Positions 35,746-49,318 of a stretch of DNA of 64,000 nt are shown piece by piece. Where the stretch lies: positions 744,001 to 808,000 of the forward strand of contig NZ_BNJF01000002.1 of NCBI RefSeq assembly GCF_016587355.1, read 5' to 3'. Each line of letters begins with the position of its first letter. The first letter of the stretch is position 1. The notes under the pieces were generated by a model. That model did not search any database. It was not told where the DNA came from and saw only the letters and a list, made by a program, of their open reading frames with translations. This DNA is from Ktedonospora formicarum. Lineage in GTDB: Bacteria > Chloroflexota > Ktedonobacteria > Ktedonobacterales > Ktedonobacteraceae. Made by a program: the position numbers and the translations under genes.

Positions 35746-37551
35746 CTAGAACGTCTTCACCAACTCCTCAAAGCGGTCAATATCCTTGCGCAGGTTGTCC
35801 AGGCTGGAACACCAGAACTCCTTGGTACGGATATCAATGCCAAAGCGAGCAGCCAGAGTTGCAGCATCGACCATACCTGTTAAGGAAAGCAAGTCATCAT
35901 ATCCTTGCTTAAAGCCTTCTGGATCTTGTTGATAACGCGTATAAAGGCCCAGGCCAAAGAGCAAACCAAACATATAGGGGTAATTGTAGTAAGGGTAGTC
36001 ACTGTTATAGTAATGACCCTTCACCGCCCACATGTAGGGATGCAACGCAGCCTCATCCAGACCATCACCATAAGTCAGACGTTGCGTATCAAGCATTAAT
36101 TCCTTTAGCTCATCGACTGAGAGTTCACGCTGCTGGCGCTTCTCGAAGACCCCCTGCTCAAAGAGGAAGCGACTGGTGATATCAACCACGATCATGCAAG
36201 AGTTCTGCAACGAAGAAGCCAGAATAGCCAACTGCTCTTGCTTGCTAGCATTCTTCAAAGCGGCATTACGGATAATCGTCTCACAAAAGATGCTCGCGGT
36301 CTCTGCCAGTGTCATTGGAGAGCCACTCTGTAAGGTTGTGCGATCACGCATATTCAAGTTATGGTAGGCATGCCCAAGCTCATGTGCCAGCGTGCTCACA
36401 CTATCATATGATGGCGAATAGTTCGCCAACACACGCGACTCGCCAGGGCGAAGCCCTGCGCAGTACGCGCCATCAATCTTGCCTGGGCGAGGCTCAGCAT
36501 CAATCCAGCGCTCGTTAAATGCTTGTTCAGCCAATCCCGCCAGCCGAGGAGAATAGCTACCAAATTGCTCGATGATAAAGAGTTGAGCCTCCTCAAAGGA
36601 CCAACTCTTCTCACTCTGGCCTATTGGGGCCTGGAGGTCATACCAGGCTAATTTTTGCAAACCGAGCGCCCGCGCTTTTGCCTTGAGGTAACGCCGCATA
36701 TCTGGAAAAGACTCACGCGCCGCCTCCAGCATTGCCTCTAATGTCTGCTGATCAATGCTGTTCAGAAATAACGTTGCCTCCAACGCTGACGACCAACCAC
36801 GCTTACGCGCCAGAACATTCGTCTCATTTTTGATGCTATTCAGCGAGGCAGCCAACGGAACAGCCACGCGTTCCCACGCCGCAAGCTCGGCCTCGTAGGC
36901 ACACTTACGCATATTGCGATCAGGTGAATATCCCATATTGCGCACAGCACTGATGGGATACTCTTTTGTAACACCATCCACATCCAATGAGACCTTCAAC
37001 TGTGAGGTCATATTACCATGCAGTCGTCCCCAGGCCATACCACTGCTGATATTAAGTTCCGAGGCCAACATCTCTTCAGCGGAAGACATCAAATGACGGG
37101 CTCGAAATTGCGCCCGGCGCAGCATATGTTCATGATGGCGTGCCAGTCCTGAACGCGCAAGAAGAGCATCCACATCCATAGAGCCTACCCAGGCTGTAAA
37201 GCGAGTTCCAAGTTGAGTGAGCAAAACATACACATTCATCAGCTCGCTCAATTTGGCCTGAGCAAGTGTGTCTTCCGAGTTGGTATCTACGAAGCAAGAA
37301 ATATAAGTGTAGAGCGTTTCGATATGCTCCAACACCTCGTTATAGCGTGCGATAACCTCCTCAAACGCGGTTACCAGCGCATCATCAACCGTCAGAGCAG
37401 TGTGTTCTGCGACATGGTGTTGATCAAAAAGCGCACTCAGTGAATCTACCGCACGAATATTCGCGGCGAATCCTTGCTCAAACTCAGGCGCTTCCATGTC
37501 AGGATAGATTACAGTCATATCCCAACGAGGTAATTCTTGCGTGGTCAACAT
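35746..37551 (-). CDS. M3-family oligoendopeptidase (PepF-like), upstream copy
   Basis: 601 residues, the same length and domain plan as the copy downstream. HELGHAYH at about residue 391, TLAETASIFCE, and YPYMFGLLFGLGLYTRY. Overall divergence between the copies is substantial, but the segment around VVDITSRFLFEQGVFEKRQQ is nearly identical at the DNA level (36125-36171 versus 34283-34329). Different pocket residues suggest different peptide preferences. First gene of the pair; no terminator lies between them. Confidence 0.93.
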   Translation of the reverse strand: MLTTQELPRWDMTVIYPDMEAPEFEQGFAANIRAVDSLSALFDQHHVAEHTALTVDDALVTAFEEVIARYNEVLEHIETLYTYISCFVDTNSEDTLAQAKLSELMNVYVLLTQLGTRFTAWVGSMDVDALLARSGLARHHEHMLRRAQFRARHLMSSAEEMLASELNISSGMAWGRLHGNMTSQLKVSLDVDGVTKEYPISAVRNMGYSPDRNMRKCAYEAELAAWERVAVPLAASLNSIKNETNVLARKRGWSSALEATLFLNSIDQQTLEAMLEAARESFPDMRRYLKAKARALGLQKLAWYDLQAPIGQSEKSWSFEEAQLFIIEQFGSYSPRLAGLAEQAFNERWIDAEPRPGKIDGAYCAGLRPGESRVLANYSPSYDSVSTLAHELGHAYHNLNMRDRTTLQSGSPMTLAETASIFCETIIRNAALKNASKQEQLAILASSLQNSCMIVVDITSRFLFEQGVFEKRQQRELSVDELKELMLDTQRLTYGDGLDEAALHPYMWAVKGHYYNSDYPYYNYPYMFGLLFGLGLYTRYQQDPEGFKQGYDDLLSLTGMVDAATLAARFGIDIRTKEFWCSSLDNLRKDIDRFEELVKTF

Positions 37552-37644
37552 CTGTTATAAGACCCTTTCTCTCTTGACTGACACACCCTCCACTCCCTTA
37601 CCAGGTATGAAACCATTATTAGGCACTATTGTACCATAGCAGGT

Positions 37645-37715
37645 CGCTGTGCAGGCTGAAGCTCTATACCTACATATTGGGGCGCTGCGCAGGCTGAAAC
37701 TCTGTGCCTATATGT
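37645..37715. repeat. Imperfect tandem repeat, two 33-nt units
   Basis: Units 37645-37677 and 37683-37715 share 27 of 33 bases at a 38-bp period; all six differences are transitions. Each contains GCAGGCTGAA followed by CTCT. It lies about 95 bp upstream of the peptidase operon start, so it may be a regulatory repeat. Confidence 0.6.
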
Positions 37716-37929
37716 ACGAGGAGCCCAAATCCTCCGAGTGCCGTTGTAACGTAATGTCGCATTGAACATGCTAGTTGACGAATATAGATAACAATCCGAA
37801 GTGTAGAAGAAATTCTTTAAGAAGCTGAGCAACAATAACATGGAGCAAGACTTCATAACATTTTATAATCTACCAGACATTTTTACCTGGCTTCAATGTA
37901 ATATGGGAGTAACACGTAAATAAGAAATA

Positions 37930-37971
37930 GAAAAAGCGCATGGGCAGAGTGCCCATGCGCTTTTTCTGGAG
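37930..37971. terminator. Strong bidirectional terminator
   Basis: 17-bp perfect stem (37930-37946/37950-37966) with a 3-nt loop and A/T tracts built into both ends. It terminates msrB on the minus strand. Confidence 0.88.
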
Positions 37972-37974
37972 AGG

Positions 37975-38397
37975 TTATTTCTGTTCCTCAACCTTCTTTT
38001 CAGGGTTGAAGTTAAGTGAAACTGAGTTGATACAGTAGCGTAAACCAGTTGTGTCGCGTGGGCCATCATCAAAAACATGACCCAGGTGCGAACCGCAGTT
38101 CTTGCACAGCACTTCTATACGATGCATACCAAACGAATTATCCTCATGAAACTCAACAGTATCTTTGCTCATGGGATCATCAAAGCTCGGCCAACCACAA
38201 CCTGAATCAAACTTGGCGTCTGAAGAGAACAGCGAATTTCCACAGGCGGCACATTCGTACAATCCCTTCTCATGATTGTGGTATAGGGAACCGCTAAAGG
38301 GGCGCTCAGTGCCCTTCTGACGCAACACATGATATTGCTCAGGGGTCAGTTTCTCTCGCCAGAATGACTCCGGCTGATTGCGCATATCGCTACCCAT
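37975..38397 (-). CDS. msrB: Peptide-methionine (R)-S-oxide reductase
   Basis: 140 residues; repairs methionine-R-sulfoxide in proteins. Zinc site CAAC (Cys49, Cys52) and CKNC (Cys98, Cys101). Catalytic Cys122 lies in [16 protein letters not shown], [19 protein letters not shown] blocks ([17 protein letters not shown]) are all present. A GGAGAG ribosome-binding site precedes ATG 38397. Monocistronic with a strong terminator. Confidence 0.96.
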   Translation of the reverse strand: MGSDMRNQPESFWREKLTPEQYHVLRQKGTERPFSGSLYHNHEKGLYECAACGNSLFSSDAKFDSGCGWPSFDDPMSKDTVEFHEDNSFGMHRIEVLCKNCGSHLGHVFDDGPRDTTGLRYCINSVSLNFNPEKKVEEQK

Positions 38398-38939
38398 AAA
38401 GACTCTCCTTTATCATGATACTTCGTGTCTTTACACGCCTTCTTTCAAACATATAATAATACTTCAAGGTATACAAACCAAGCATATTGTAATTGATACT
38501 CTTGTAAAATTGCATCAGGTAACTAAAGAGGGTTCTTCTGAAACGTTTCAGGAGAAGTTTAAGCATCGATGTGACACGCATTCCACTGCCAACAGCATTA
38601 GCAAAACAATCCGAGCGGAGTTTTGCCTACATCCCACCAAAATTCCTACATATCCTCCACTGATATAAACAATACTTCGAATACAAAAATTTCAGACGTC
38701 TCTTTATATAAGAGTAAAAGGGTATGGTACTTCAGGCCCAAAAAGCCCATAAGAGTTGAGGAAATAAAAAAGAGTATATAAAGTCATTCAAAGAAGCAAG
38801 TTCGAACTATTGCATACATCCTGTTCGTTAGCTCGGATCAGAATTGTCCTCTTTCCGCAACACTGCCGGCAGCAGCGAGAGGGCACGGATCTCGTCGCGG
38901 AGTATGTTGTTAATTGTTTGAAAATACAGGAGACTCAAA
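38398..38939. other. AT-rich intergenic region
   Basis: No convincing gene; short frames lack ribosome-binding sites. It holds the divergent promoters of msrB (-) and the small acidic protein (+). Confidence 0.45.
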
Positions 38940-39107
38940 ATGAATCTAGAGCAGATCAAGTATCGAACCTGCCCGAATGATGACGAAGATGGAATATTGC
39001 TCGTTGATCTGGATGAAGACATGCCTGCCACCGATGAAGACGGTGACCTTCAGTACTATTGCCCTGGCTGCCACAGCACCTTCTCATCAGATGAGGATGA
39101 CGACTAA
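38940..39107 (+). CDS. Small acidic CxxC (zinc-ribbon-like) protein
   Basis: 55 residues. ATG 38940 is preceded by CAGGAGAC at good spacing. The sequence has a lone Cys at 11 (YRTCPND) and a CPGC pair near 41, with His next to it (YYCPGCHS). The rest is very rich in Asp and Glu (DEDGD, ending SSDEDDD). The arrangement suggests a small zinc-binding domain with an acidic tail. A terminator hairpin follows at 39184-39226. Lying between msrB and an rRNA operon, it may be stress- or translation-related, but no family is recognised. Confidence 0.72.
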   Translation: MNLEQIKYRTCPNDDEDGILLVDLDEDMPATDEDGDLQYYCPGCHSTFSSDEDDD

Positions 39108-39183
39108 GGCGCCTTCATAATAGTGCAAAAATATCTTGTCCTTAAAGGAGAATATCTATACATTCCCTTCTCCCGACACTTTG

Positions 39184-39226
39184 GAATGCCACGGCCCCCT
39201 ACCGGCTCATCCGTGGCATTCTTTTA
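39184..39226 (+). terminator. Terminator of the small acidic gene
   Basis: 11-bp perfect stem GAATGCCACGG (39184-39194/39211-39221) followed by TTTTAT. Confidence 0.8.
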
Positions 39227-39265
39227 TCTCTACGCCATACACATCTTTTAAATCTTCCAAAATAC

Positions 39266-39308
39266 AAAAAAGAGTTCGCGATGTCGCGCTGCGACCTCGG
39301 AACCCTCT
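39266..39308 (-). terminator. Terminator of the rRNA operon
   Basis: On the minus strand, 39308-39291 pairs with 39287-39271 with few mismatches around a 3-nt loop, followed by six T's (A-run 39266-39271). It lies about 140 bp after the 23S 3' end. No 5S sequence lies between. Confidence 0.78.
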
Positions 39309-39444
39309 TGTCTCCTCGAACCAACTCAATCATGTTTCCCTCAATTTTGCTGAGCCACGCTCCTGCCTGCCTCCCACACGTGCGCCTCTCCCTTCACAGC
39401 AGTCCATGAGAACCACTCCCACACAGGGATCACACACACATACA

Positions 39445-44263
<4,819 letters not shown>

Positions 44264-44578
44264 TTCAAGTTGTGAATGTATCTCGACTCACCTCACGCGG
44301 AGATGAGCGAAGGTGTAAATGAGTTTGCGTCCAGGCTGAAAGAAGTGCTTGGCTTCTTTGTTTGCTTGTTCGCAGAATTGACAGGATTGTGTGCCTTCCT
44401 CTCATGGCTCCCTTGCGAGAGCGCTGGAAGAAGGGCCAATGTCCATCTGCATTCCACTCTTGAGTTGTTCAGGTACGTCTTGTGAGTCCTCGACGCTCGG
44501 AAGCGTCGCCCCCGCCGACCGCTGTGGGTCTGGCGTGTCATCCGGGAGATTCGTTCGTCCTCGCCGGTGACAGGTGTC

Positions 44579-44607
44579 ATTATCGCATAGGCTTTGCGCT
44601 TTGTCAA
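44579..44607 (-). promoter_or_regulatory. rRNA promoter P2
   Basis: TTGACA (44602-44607), 17-bp spacer, GATAAT (44579-44584) on the minus strand, with GACACC following the -10. Confidence 0.82.
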
Positions 44608-44729
44608 GCCTTTTTCTCAGGAGTTTTTCGGTTTCTCGAAAAGTTCTTTTCGGAACTCTTGCGAAGAGATCGCTCCTCCTGAGGCTCACGGTGGTGAGCT
44701 CGATCCGCAGCTCTTGTGGAGCGAGGGTC

Positions 44730-44758
44730 ATTATCCCACAGCCTCCTATCCCTGTCAA
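44730..44758 (-). promoter_or_regulatory. rRNA promoter P1
   Basis: TTGACA (44753-44758), 17-bp spacer, GATAAT (44730-44735), 151 bp upstream of P2 and with the same GATAATGAC core. Confidence 0.8.
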
Positions 44759-44838
44759 TATGTGGATTCCTGGTAGGACCACGGTACTGTTTCATAACAA
44801 TACCGCTCGCTCACGCGCATTCCCTCTACCTTTAGAAT

Positions 44839-44900
44839 AGCAGTAAGGTATAGCAGAAAGGCCTCTATATACAGAGGCCTTTCTGCTATACCTTACTGCT
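44839..44900 (-). terminator. 28-bp perfect hairpin at the reductase stop codon
   Basis: Arms 44839-44866 and 44873-44900 pair perfectly around ATATAC. The stem begins within the stop codon (44899-44901) of the reductase gene. There is no T-run. It would insulate the rRNA promoters from upstream transcription. Confidence 0.65.
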
Positions 44901-45906
44901 ACAAATCAGCGAGCTTGACCAGTTGCTTGCCAAAGTTCTCACCTTTCAGCATTCCAATGAAAGCCTTTGGCGCGTTTTCCAGCCCTTCCGCGATACTCTC
45001 ACGATATTTCAAGCGACCGGACTTGTATAGCTGTGCCAATTCCTTATTTGCTTGCGGCCAGAGATCCATATGTTCGCCCACAATAAAGCCTTGCAGCTTG
45101 ACACGGCTGATCAGGAAAGCGTCAAAGTGGCGCAGAGCGTATGGTTGGTCCACATTATATTGCGAGACAAATCCACAGAGGGGAATACGGGCATGGGGAT
45201 TGAGTTGCGGGAGAACCGTGTCAAGTATCTCGCCGCCTACATTCTCGAAGTCGATATCGATACCATTTGGAGCCGCTTTAAGGAGGTTCTCTTTAAGATT
45301 ACCAGCCTTATAATCTACACAGGCGTCAAAGCCAAGCTCATCGACCACATAATCACATTTAACCTTGCCTCCAGCAATGCCTACAGCGCGACATCCCTTC
45401 TCCTTCGCTAGTTGGCCAACAACGCTGCCAACGGCTCCAGAGGCAGCGGATACAACAACCGTCTCTCCTGCTTTAGGCTCGCCTATCATATTCAAGCCTA
45501 CCCAGGCTGTAGTACCTGGCATACCCAGTACTCCCAGGTAAGCGGACAAAGAAACATCAGACGTTGGTATCTTGAGCAAGCCACGACCATGTGAGAGGCC
45601 ATATAGCTGCCACCCAAAATAACCCAAGACAATATCGCCTACTTTGAAGTCGGGACTCTTTGATTCAACAACAACCCCGATTGTCCCACCAACCATGACA
45701 TCACTGATCCGCATCGCTTCAGCATACGATTTTCCTTCATTCATACGACCACGCATATACGGATCAAGTGAGAGATACAGATTTTTGACCAGTACTTCAC
45801 CATCGCTTACTTGAGGTATGTCACTCTCAACAATCTTAAAATTACTCTCTTGCACCCAACCTTCTGGTCTACTTGCTAGCAATACCTGCTTATTCTTGCC
45901 GTTCAT
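44899..45906 (-). CDS. Zinc-independent NADP-dependent oxidoreductase (MDR family, CurA-like)
   Basis: 335 residues, medium-chain reductase of the leukotriene B4 dehydrogenase / curcumin reductase group. NLYLSLDPYMRGRM at the N terminus is diagnostic; GTTAWVGL and SAASGAVGSVVGQLAKEKGCRAVGIAG form the NADPH fold, and DIDFENVGGEILD is typical. The zinc ligands of alcohol dehydrogenases are absent. It reduces alpha,beta-unsaturated carbonyl compounds. Monocistronic. Confidence 0.94.
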   Translation of the reverse strand: MNGKNKQVLLASRPEGWVQESNFKIVESDIPQVSDGEVLVKNLYLSLDPYMRGRMNEGKSYAEAMRISDVMVGGTIGVVVESKSPDFKVGDIVLGYFGWQLYGLSHGRGLLKIPTSDVSLSAYLGVLGMPGTTAWVGLNMIGEPKAGETVVVSAASGAVGSVVGQLAKEKGCRAVGIAGGKVKCDYVVDELGFDACVDYKAGNLKENLLKAAPNGIDIDFENVGGEILDTVLPQLNPHARIPLCGFVSQYNVDQPYALRHFDAFLISRVKLQGFIVGEHMDLWPQANKELAQLYKSGRLKYRESIAEGLENAPKAFIGMLKGENFGKQLVKLADL

Positions 45907-46101
45907 CCTTTCATTAACCTTTCTAATGTGTATATAGTACAGAGAGATTCTAGCCTCTGTATTCGCTGCTTTACATTAGATATGGTTCCAGGTAGCTTCA
46001 CTTTCCTCACCCAATAAATAGAAGGGAGCTAATAAACACTTTATCACCTTCATGTAAACGCGACTATACGCCGCGATAGCCACAGAAAGAGGTACTACAA
46101 T

Positions 46102-46977
46102 ATGAAAGTAGCTTTCACTACACTCGCCTGCCCTTCATGGAACCTTGCGCAAATTATTGCAGCAGCCCAGCAGTTCGGTTATGACGGCATTGAACTGCGC
46201 CTGCTTGATGGTGATGTAATGGAATATCATCGAGATCGTGAGAAGATCGTGAACGCGGTCAATCTCATTCGCGAGAATGGGCTAGAAGTCTGCGCGTTTG
46301 ATACGTCATGCACTCTCAATCAGGCAACCAAGCAGGGGCAACAAGAGCAGGTGGAATCTATGCGCTCCTGGATACAGCTCGCAAGCGAGCTACAGGTTCC
46401 TGTTATTCGCGTATTCGGTGGTGTAAACCAATCAGGTTCTGAGACTGAGCCTTCAGAGGAAGAAGTACATATTTGGATGGCGGGCGAGCTTAACGCTGTC
46501 GCTGAAGAGGCGCAGCAGGCGGGGGTGGTTGTTGCCTTAGAGACACATGATGCCTTTTCCTCGGCTTACCGGGTAGCGCGCCTTCTTGATAAGGTCAACA
46601 AACCAGCAGTAGGTGCCCTTTGGGATGGCATGCATACTTACCGCGCAGGTGAGCCAGATGAGGAGGTCTCGCGCGTTCTCGGTTCGCGCATCATGCATTA
46701 TCATGTAAAGGATGCTACACACCTGGCTGATGGTAAGTGGGAATTCAACCTGCTTGGTGAGGGAGAAATTCCAGTTGACAATCAGCTCTTGCAGCTTGCG
46801 CAACTTGGCTATGATGGCTGGGTTTCGGTAGAGTGGGAGAAGAAATGGCATCCAGAAATCGCCGAGCCTGAAGTGGTGCTACCACAATACGCGGCCTGGT
46901 TAAAGACATATCTTCCCACACTCAAGGAATCTCTCAGTTCTCAGGCGGAGACCTATCAAGATCATAAACCGGAATAA
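46102..46977 (+). CDS. Sugar phosphate isomerase/epimerase family protein
   Basis: 291 residues, an AP-endonuclease-2/xylose isomerase-like TIM barrel. Likely metal ligands: Glu in VALETHD, Asp/His in LWDGMHTY, His in HYHVKDAT and the C-terminal Glu in WVSVEWEKKW. The sequence resembles inosose dehydratase or hydroxypyruvate isomerase relatives; the exact reaction cannot be assigned. AGAGG lies upstream. Convergent with an SDR gene that could act on the same sugar acid. Confidence 0.9.
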   Translation: MKVAFTTLACPSWNLAQIIAAAQQFGYDGIELRLLDGDVMEYHRDREKIVNAVNLIRENGLEVCAFDTSCTLNQATKQGQQEQVESMRSWIQLASELQVPVIRVFGGVNQSGSETEPSEEEVHIWMAGELNAVAEEAQQAGVVVALETHDAFSSAYRVARLLDKVNKPAVGALWDGMHTYRAGEPDEEVSRVLGSRIMHYHVKDATHLADGKWEFNLLGEGEIPVDNQLLQLAQLGYDGWVSVEWEKKWHPEIAEPEVVLPQYAAWLKTYLPTLKESLSSQAETYQDHKPE

Positions 46978-47000
46978 AATGTGAGTGGTGGCTGCGTGGG

Positions 47001-47825
47001 CTACACTCCACTAAATGCCGCGAAGCCACCATCGACAGGCACAACGATCCCTGTCACAAAGGACGCTGAGGGACTTACTAACCAAAGAAGCGTGCCCGCC
47101 AGATCCTCCGGTGTTCCGTAGCGCCCGGCGGGAGTATGAGCCAGAATAGCTTTACCTCGCGCGGTCTGCCCACCATTGACGTCCGTGAGCAGAAAACGGT
47201 TCTGCTCAGTCAGGAAAAAGCCGGGCGCGATGGCATTGACCCGTATATGCGTGTTGTACTCCTGTGCCATATGCGAGGCCAACCATTGCGTGAAGTTGTT
47301 GATGGCGGCCTTCGCCGCGCCATAGGAGACAACACGTGTGAGAGGGCGCAAAGAAGCCATTGATGAGATATTCACAATGCTTCCATGGCCCTGTTTCGCC
47401 ATTACTCCACCGAAAACCTGGCAGGGGAGCAGTGTTCCCTGAAAATTAAGACCAAAAACGGTATTCACGGCCTGCTCATCCAGTTCAAAAAAGCTTCGTT
47501 CCTGAGAGACGGTGGCTGCTGCCTGATTACCACCAGCCCCATTGACAAGGATATCGATAGTGCCATAGCGCTGCAATATTTGATCGCGCGCACGCTCAAG
47601 GTCAGCTTTGTTGGTCACGTCGCAAGAGATCGCTATCGCCTCTCCGCCACTGGATTGAATACTGCTCACAACCTCTTCACATGCCTCCAGGCGTCGACCA
47701 ATGACAACAACCCGTGCGCCAGCTTGAGCCAGAGTACGTGCCATTTCGCTACCCAGTACCCCACTTCCACCAGTCACAATCGCAATCTGCCCAGTAATCG
47801 CGAATAAAGATAGAATCTGTGACAT
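47001..47825 (-). CDS. SDR-family oxidoreductase, D-mannonate/gluconate-type
   Basis: 274 residues. Rossmann TGGSGVLGSEMA, NGAGG, catalytic Ser in NISSMAS and YxxxK in YGAAKAA. The long insertion NQAAATVSQERSFFELDEQAVNTVFGLN-type region and the C-terminal FVTGIVVPVDGGFAAFSGV match the group often annotated as D-mannonate oxidoreductase or gluconate 5-dehydrogenase. NAD(P)H-dependent. The start is the ATG at 47825 with GAGAGGTG ahead. Confidence 0.92.
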   Translation of the reverse strand: MSQILSLFAITGQIAIVTGGSGVLGSEMARTLAQAGARVVVIGRRLEACEEVVSSIQSSGGEAIAISCDVTNKADLERARDQILQRYGTIDILVNGAGGNQAAATVSQERSFFELDEQAVNTVFGLNFQGTLLPCQVFGGVMAKQGHGSIVNISSMASLRPLTRVVSYGAAKAAINNFTQWLASHMAQEYNTHIRVNAIAPGFFLTEQNRFLLTDVNGGQTARGKAILAHTPAGRYGTPEDLAGTLLWLVSPSASFVTGIVVPVDGGFAAFSGV

Positions 47826-47897
47826 TAAAACACCTCTCCAGTTCTGATTTTCTTCTCTGGAGTATAATCGATAAGCGAAAATGGAAGCAAGCGATCA

Positions 47898-48737
47898 TCA
47901 CTCTTCGCGCAAGCGAGAGCCACAGTTAGAGCAGTATTTAAAGTGATCTGGACAAAACTCGCCACAATTAACGCAGGGCAGACCTTTCCCCTCGTCGTTG
48001 AGGAGAAGTTGACGTGCCTCTTCTACTCCAGCATATTTGCCTTGAGTCTCTCTACGTAATTTAGCCTTCTGTATAACCTCCTCTGACAATTGCGTATATT
48101 TCTCCTCACTCATTAGCTCTTTAAGGATTCCACATGCCAGTCCTTCACCTTCACGCAAGATACTCAGCAGGAGATGTTCGGTACCAATAAAAGCATGCCC
48201 CAGACGCTTCGCTTCATCGACACTCAATTTGATGACCTTTTTTGCCCTGGTGGTCAAACCAACTTTGTTCAAGTCACTTTGAGACTCGCTATTAATGCCC
48301 TTCACAAGCTCATACACCTGTTCATAGCTAACTCTCTGCTCACGCAAGGCTAGCGCGGCAATTCCCTCTCCTTCTTTCAACATGCCCAATAGGAGATGCT
48401 CAGTACCAACATAATTGAGCTCTAATTCAAGGGACTCCTCGTAAGCAAGGCTGATGACTTTGAGGGCACGCTTTGTGAAATTGAAACGATCCCCCTGACC
48501 TGCTCCACCTAATATCTTTCGCAAGAAGCCAGAGAAGCGCCCGGGGAGGTTATTTCCCTCCTCTCTGGCAGGGAGCCTCTGCCTCTGAAGATAACCTTCC
48601 AGGTCAGATTCCGTGAAACGAAATTCATTACCAATACGATAGGCCGTGATCTCCTGCCGGTTTACTAATCGGCGAATCGTGACAACATCAACCTTTAAGA
48701 TTTCCGCCAATTCATCAGAGGTTAATAGTGGTTTCAT
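47898..48737 (-). CDS. HTH - double Clp N-domain - zinc-ribbon fusion protein
   Basis: 279 residues from ATG 48737 (GAGGGAAG upstream); an in-frame start at 48755 is less supported. Residues about 1-55 are an excisionase/MerR-type helix-turn-helix (LTSDELAEILKVDVVTIRRLVNR, YRIGNEFRF). About 85-155 and 160-235 are two Clp_N repeats as in ClpC/ClpA (ALKVISLAYEESLELELNYVGTEHLLLGMLKEGEG; AKKVIKLSVDEAKRLGHAFIGTEHLLLSILREGEG). The C terminus is a zinc ribbon (CVNCGEFCPDHFKYCSNCGS). There is no AAA+ domain. It may link DNA binding to protein quality control; function unproven. Confidence 0.85.
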   Translation of the reverse strand: MKPLLTSDELAEILKVDVVTIRRLVNRQEITAYRIGNEFRFTESDLEGYLQRQRLPAREEGNNLPGRFSGFLRKILGGAGQGDRFNFTKRALKVISLAYEESLELELNYVGTEHLLLGMLKEGEGIAALALREQRVSYEQVYELVKGINSESQSDLNKVGLTTRAKKVIKLSVDEAKRLGHAFIGTEHLLLSILREGEGLACGILKELMSEEKYTQLSEEVIQKAKLRRETQGKYAGVEEARQLLLNDEGKGLPCVNCGEFCPDHFKYCSNCGSRLREE

Positions 48738-48796
48738 GACTTCCCTCACTCTCAAGTAACATCATATTACTATAAAATATTTTGTACTACTATACA

Positions 48797-48827
48797 GTAA
48801 TTAACATTACCAAAAGCGATTTGTCAA
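48797..48827 (-). promoter_or_regulatory. Promoter candidate of the HTH-ClpN gene
   Basis: TTGACA at 48822-48827 and TTAATT 17 bp downstream on the minus strand. TTACTATA and TATACAGTAA further down form a loose dyad. Confidence 0.5.
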
Positions 48828-48899
48828 TACTTTAGAAGATATAATAAGATGAAGCCCGATCTGTAGCATTCAACCTCATAATCGTGGTAAAATTTCCCT

Positions 48900-49292
48900 A
48901 TGTTTACACTCGAGCAACTTAACGAAATACATGATCGTCTCGGCACCATAGAGGATTTCTCTCAATACGTGCGAGCACTTCAATTGTTAGGTGTTGAAAA
49001 ATATGACTCATATCTCGCTGATGGGCATTCGGAATTTTTCAGCAAGGAGGGATATAAGGTTGTCTCCCCTTCCGTCCACGACATGCTTCAGATTAGCGAT
49101 ATCAGCGATAGAGAGAAAGCTCAAGAACACCTTGACCTTCATAACCAGGGAAAAACAAGCTATCTGGAAATGTCCAAAGGACTGGCGGATAGCGGTATAG
49201 AGAAATGGACTGTGGATACAAGCAGCATGACGTTTGCTTGCTATGATAAACAAGGGAACATATTGCTGACAGAGGATGTAGACAGCAACTAA
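48900..49292 (+). CDS. DUF1398-family protein
   Basis: 130 residues. LNEIHDRLGTIEDFSQYVRALQLLGVEKYDSYLADG and GIEKWTVDTSSMTFACYDKQGNILLTE match the DUF1398 (YbcV-like) family, whose function is unknown. Cytoplasmic, with no signal peptide. The ATG lacks a strong Shine-Dalgarno. Convergent with the following phosphotransferase gene. Confidence 0.85.
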   Translation: MFTLEQLNEIHDRLGTIEDFSQYVRALQLLGVEKYDSYLADGHSEFFSKEGYKVVSPSVHDMLQISDISDREKAQEHLDLHNQGKTSYLEMSKGLADSGIEKWTVDTSSMTFACYDKQGNILLTEDVDSN

Positions 49293-49318
49293 CCTATTCT
49301 TGTGCTAGATAAGAAGGA

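Larger units (their letters stand above)
37552..37974. other. Intergenic region with direct repeat and terminator
   Basis: No gene. Contains two 33-nt imperfect direct repeats (37645-37715) and the msrB terminator (37930-37966). Confidence 0.55.
44264..44838 (-). other. rRNA operon leader and promoter region
   Basis: No protein gene is credible here. It carries two promoters (44730-44758 and 44579-44607) and about 310 bases of leader before 16S. Confidence 0.7.
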
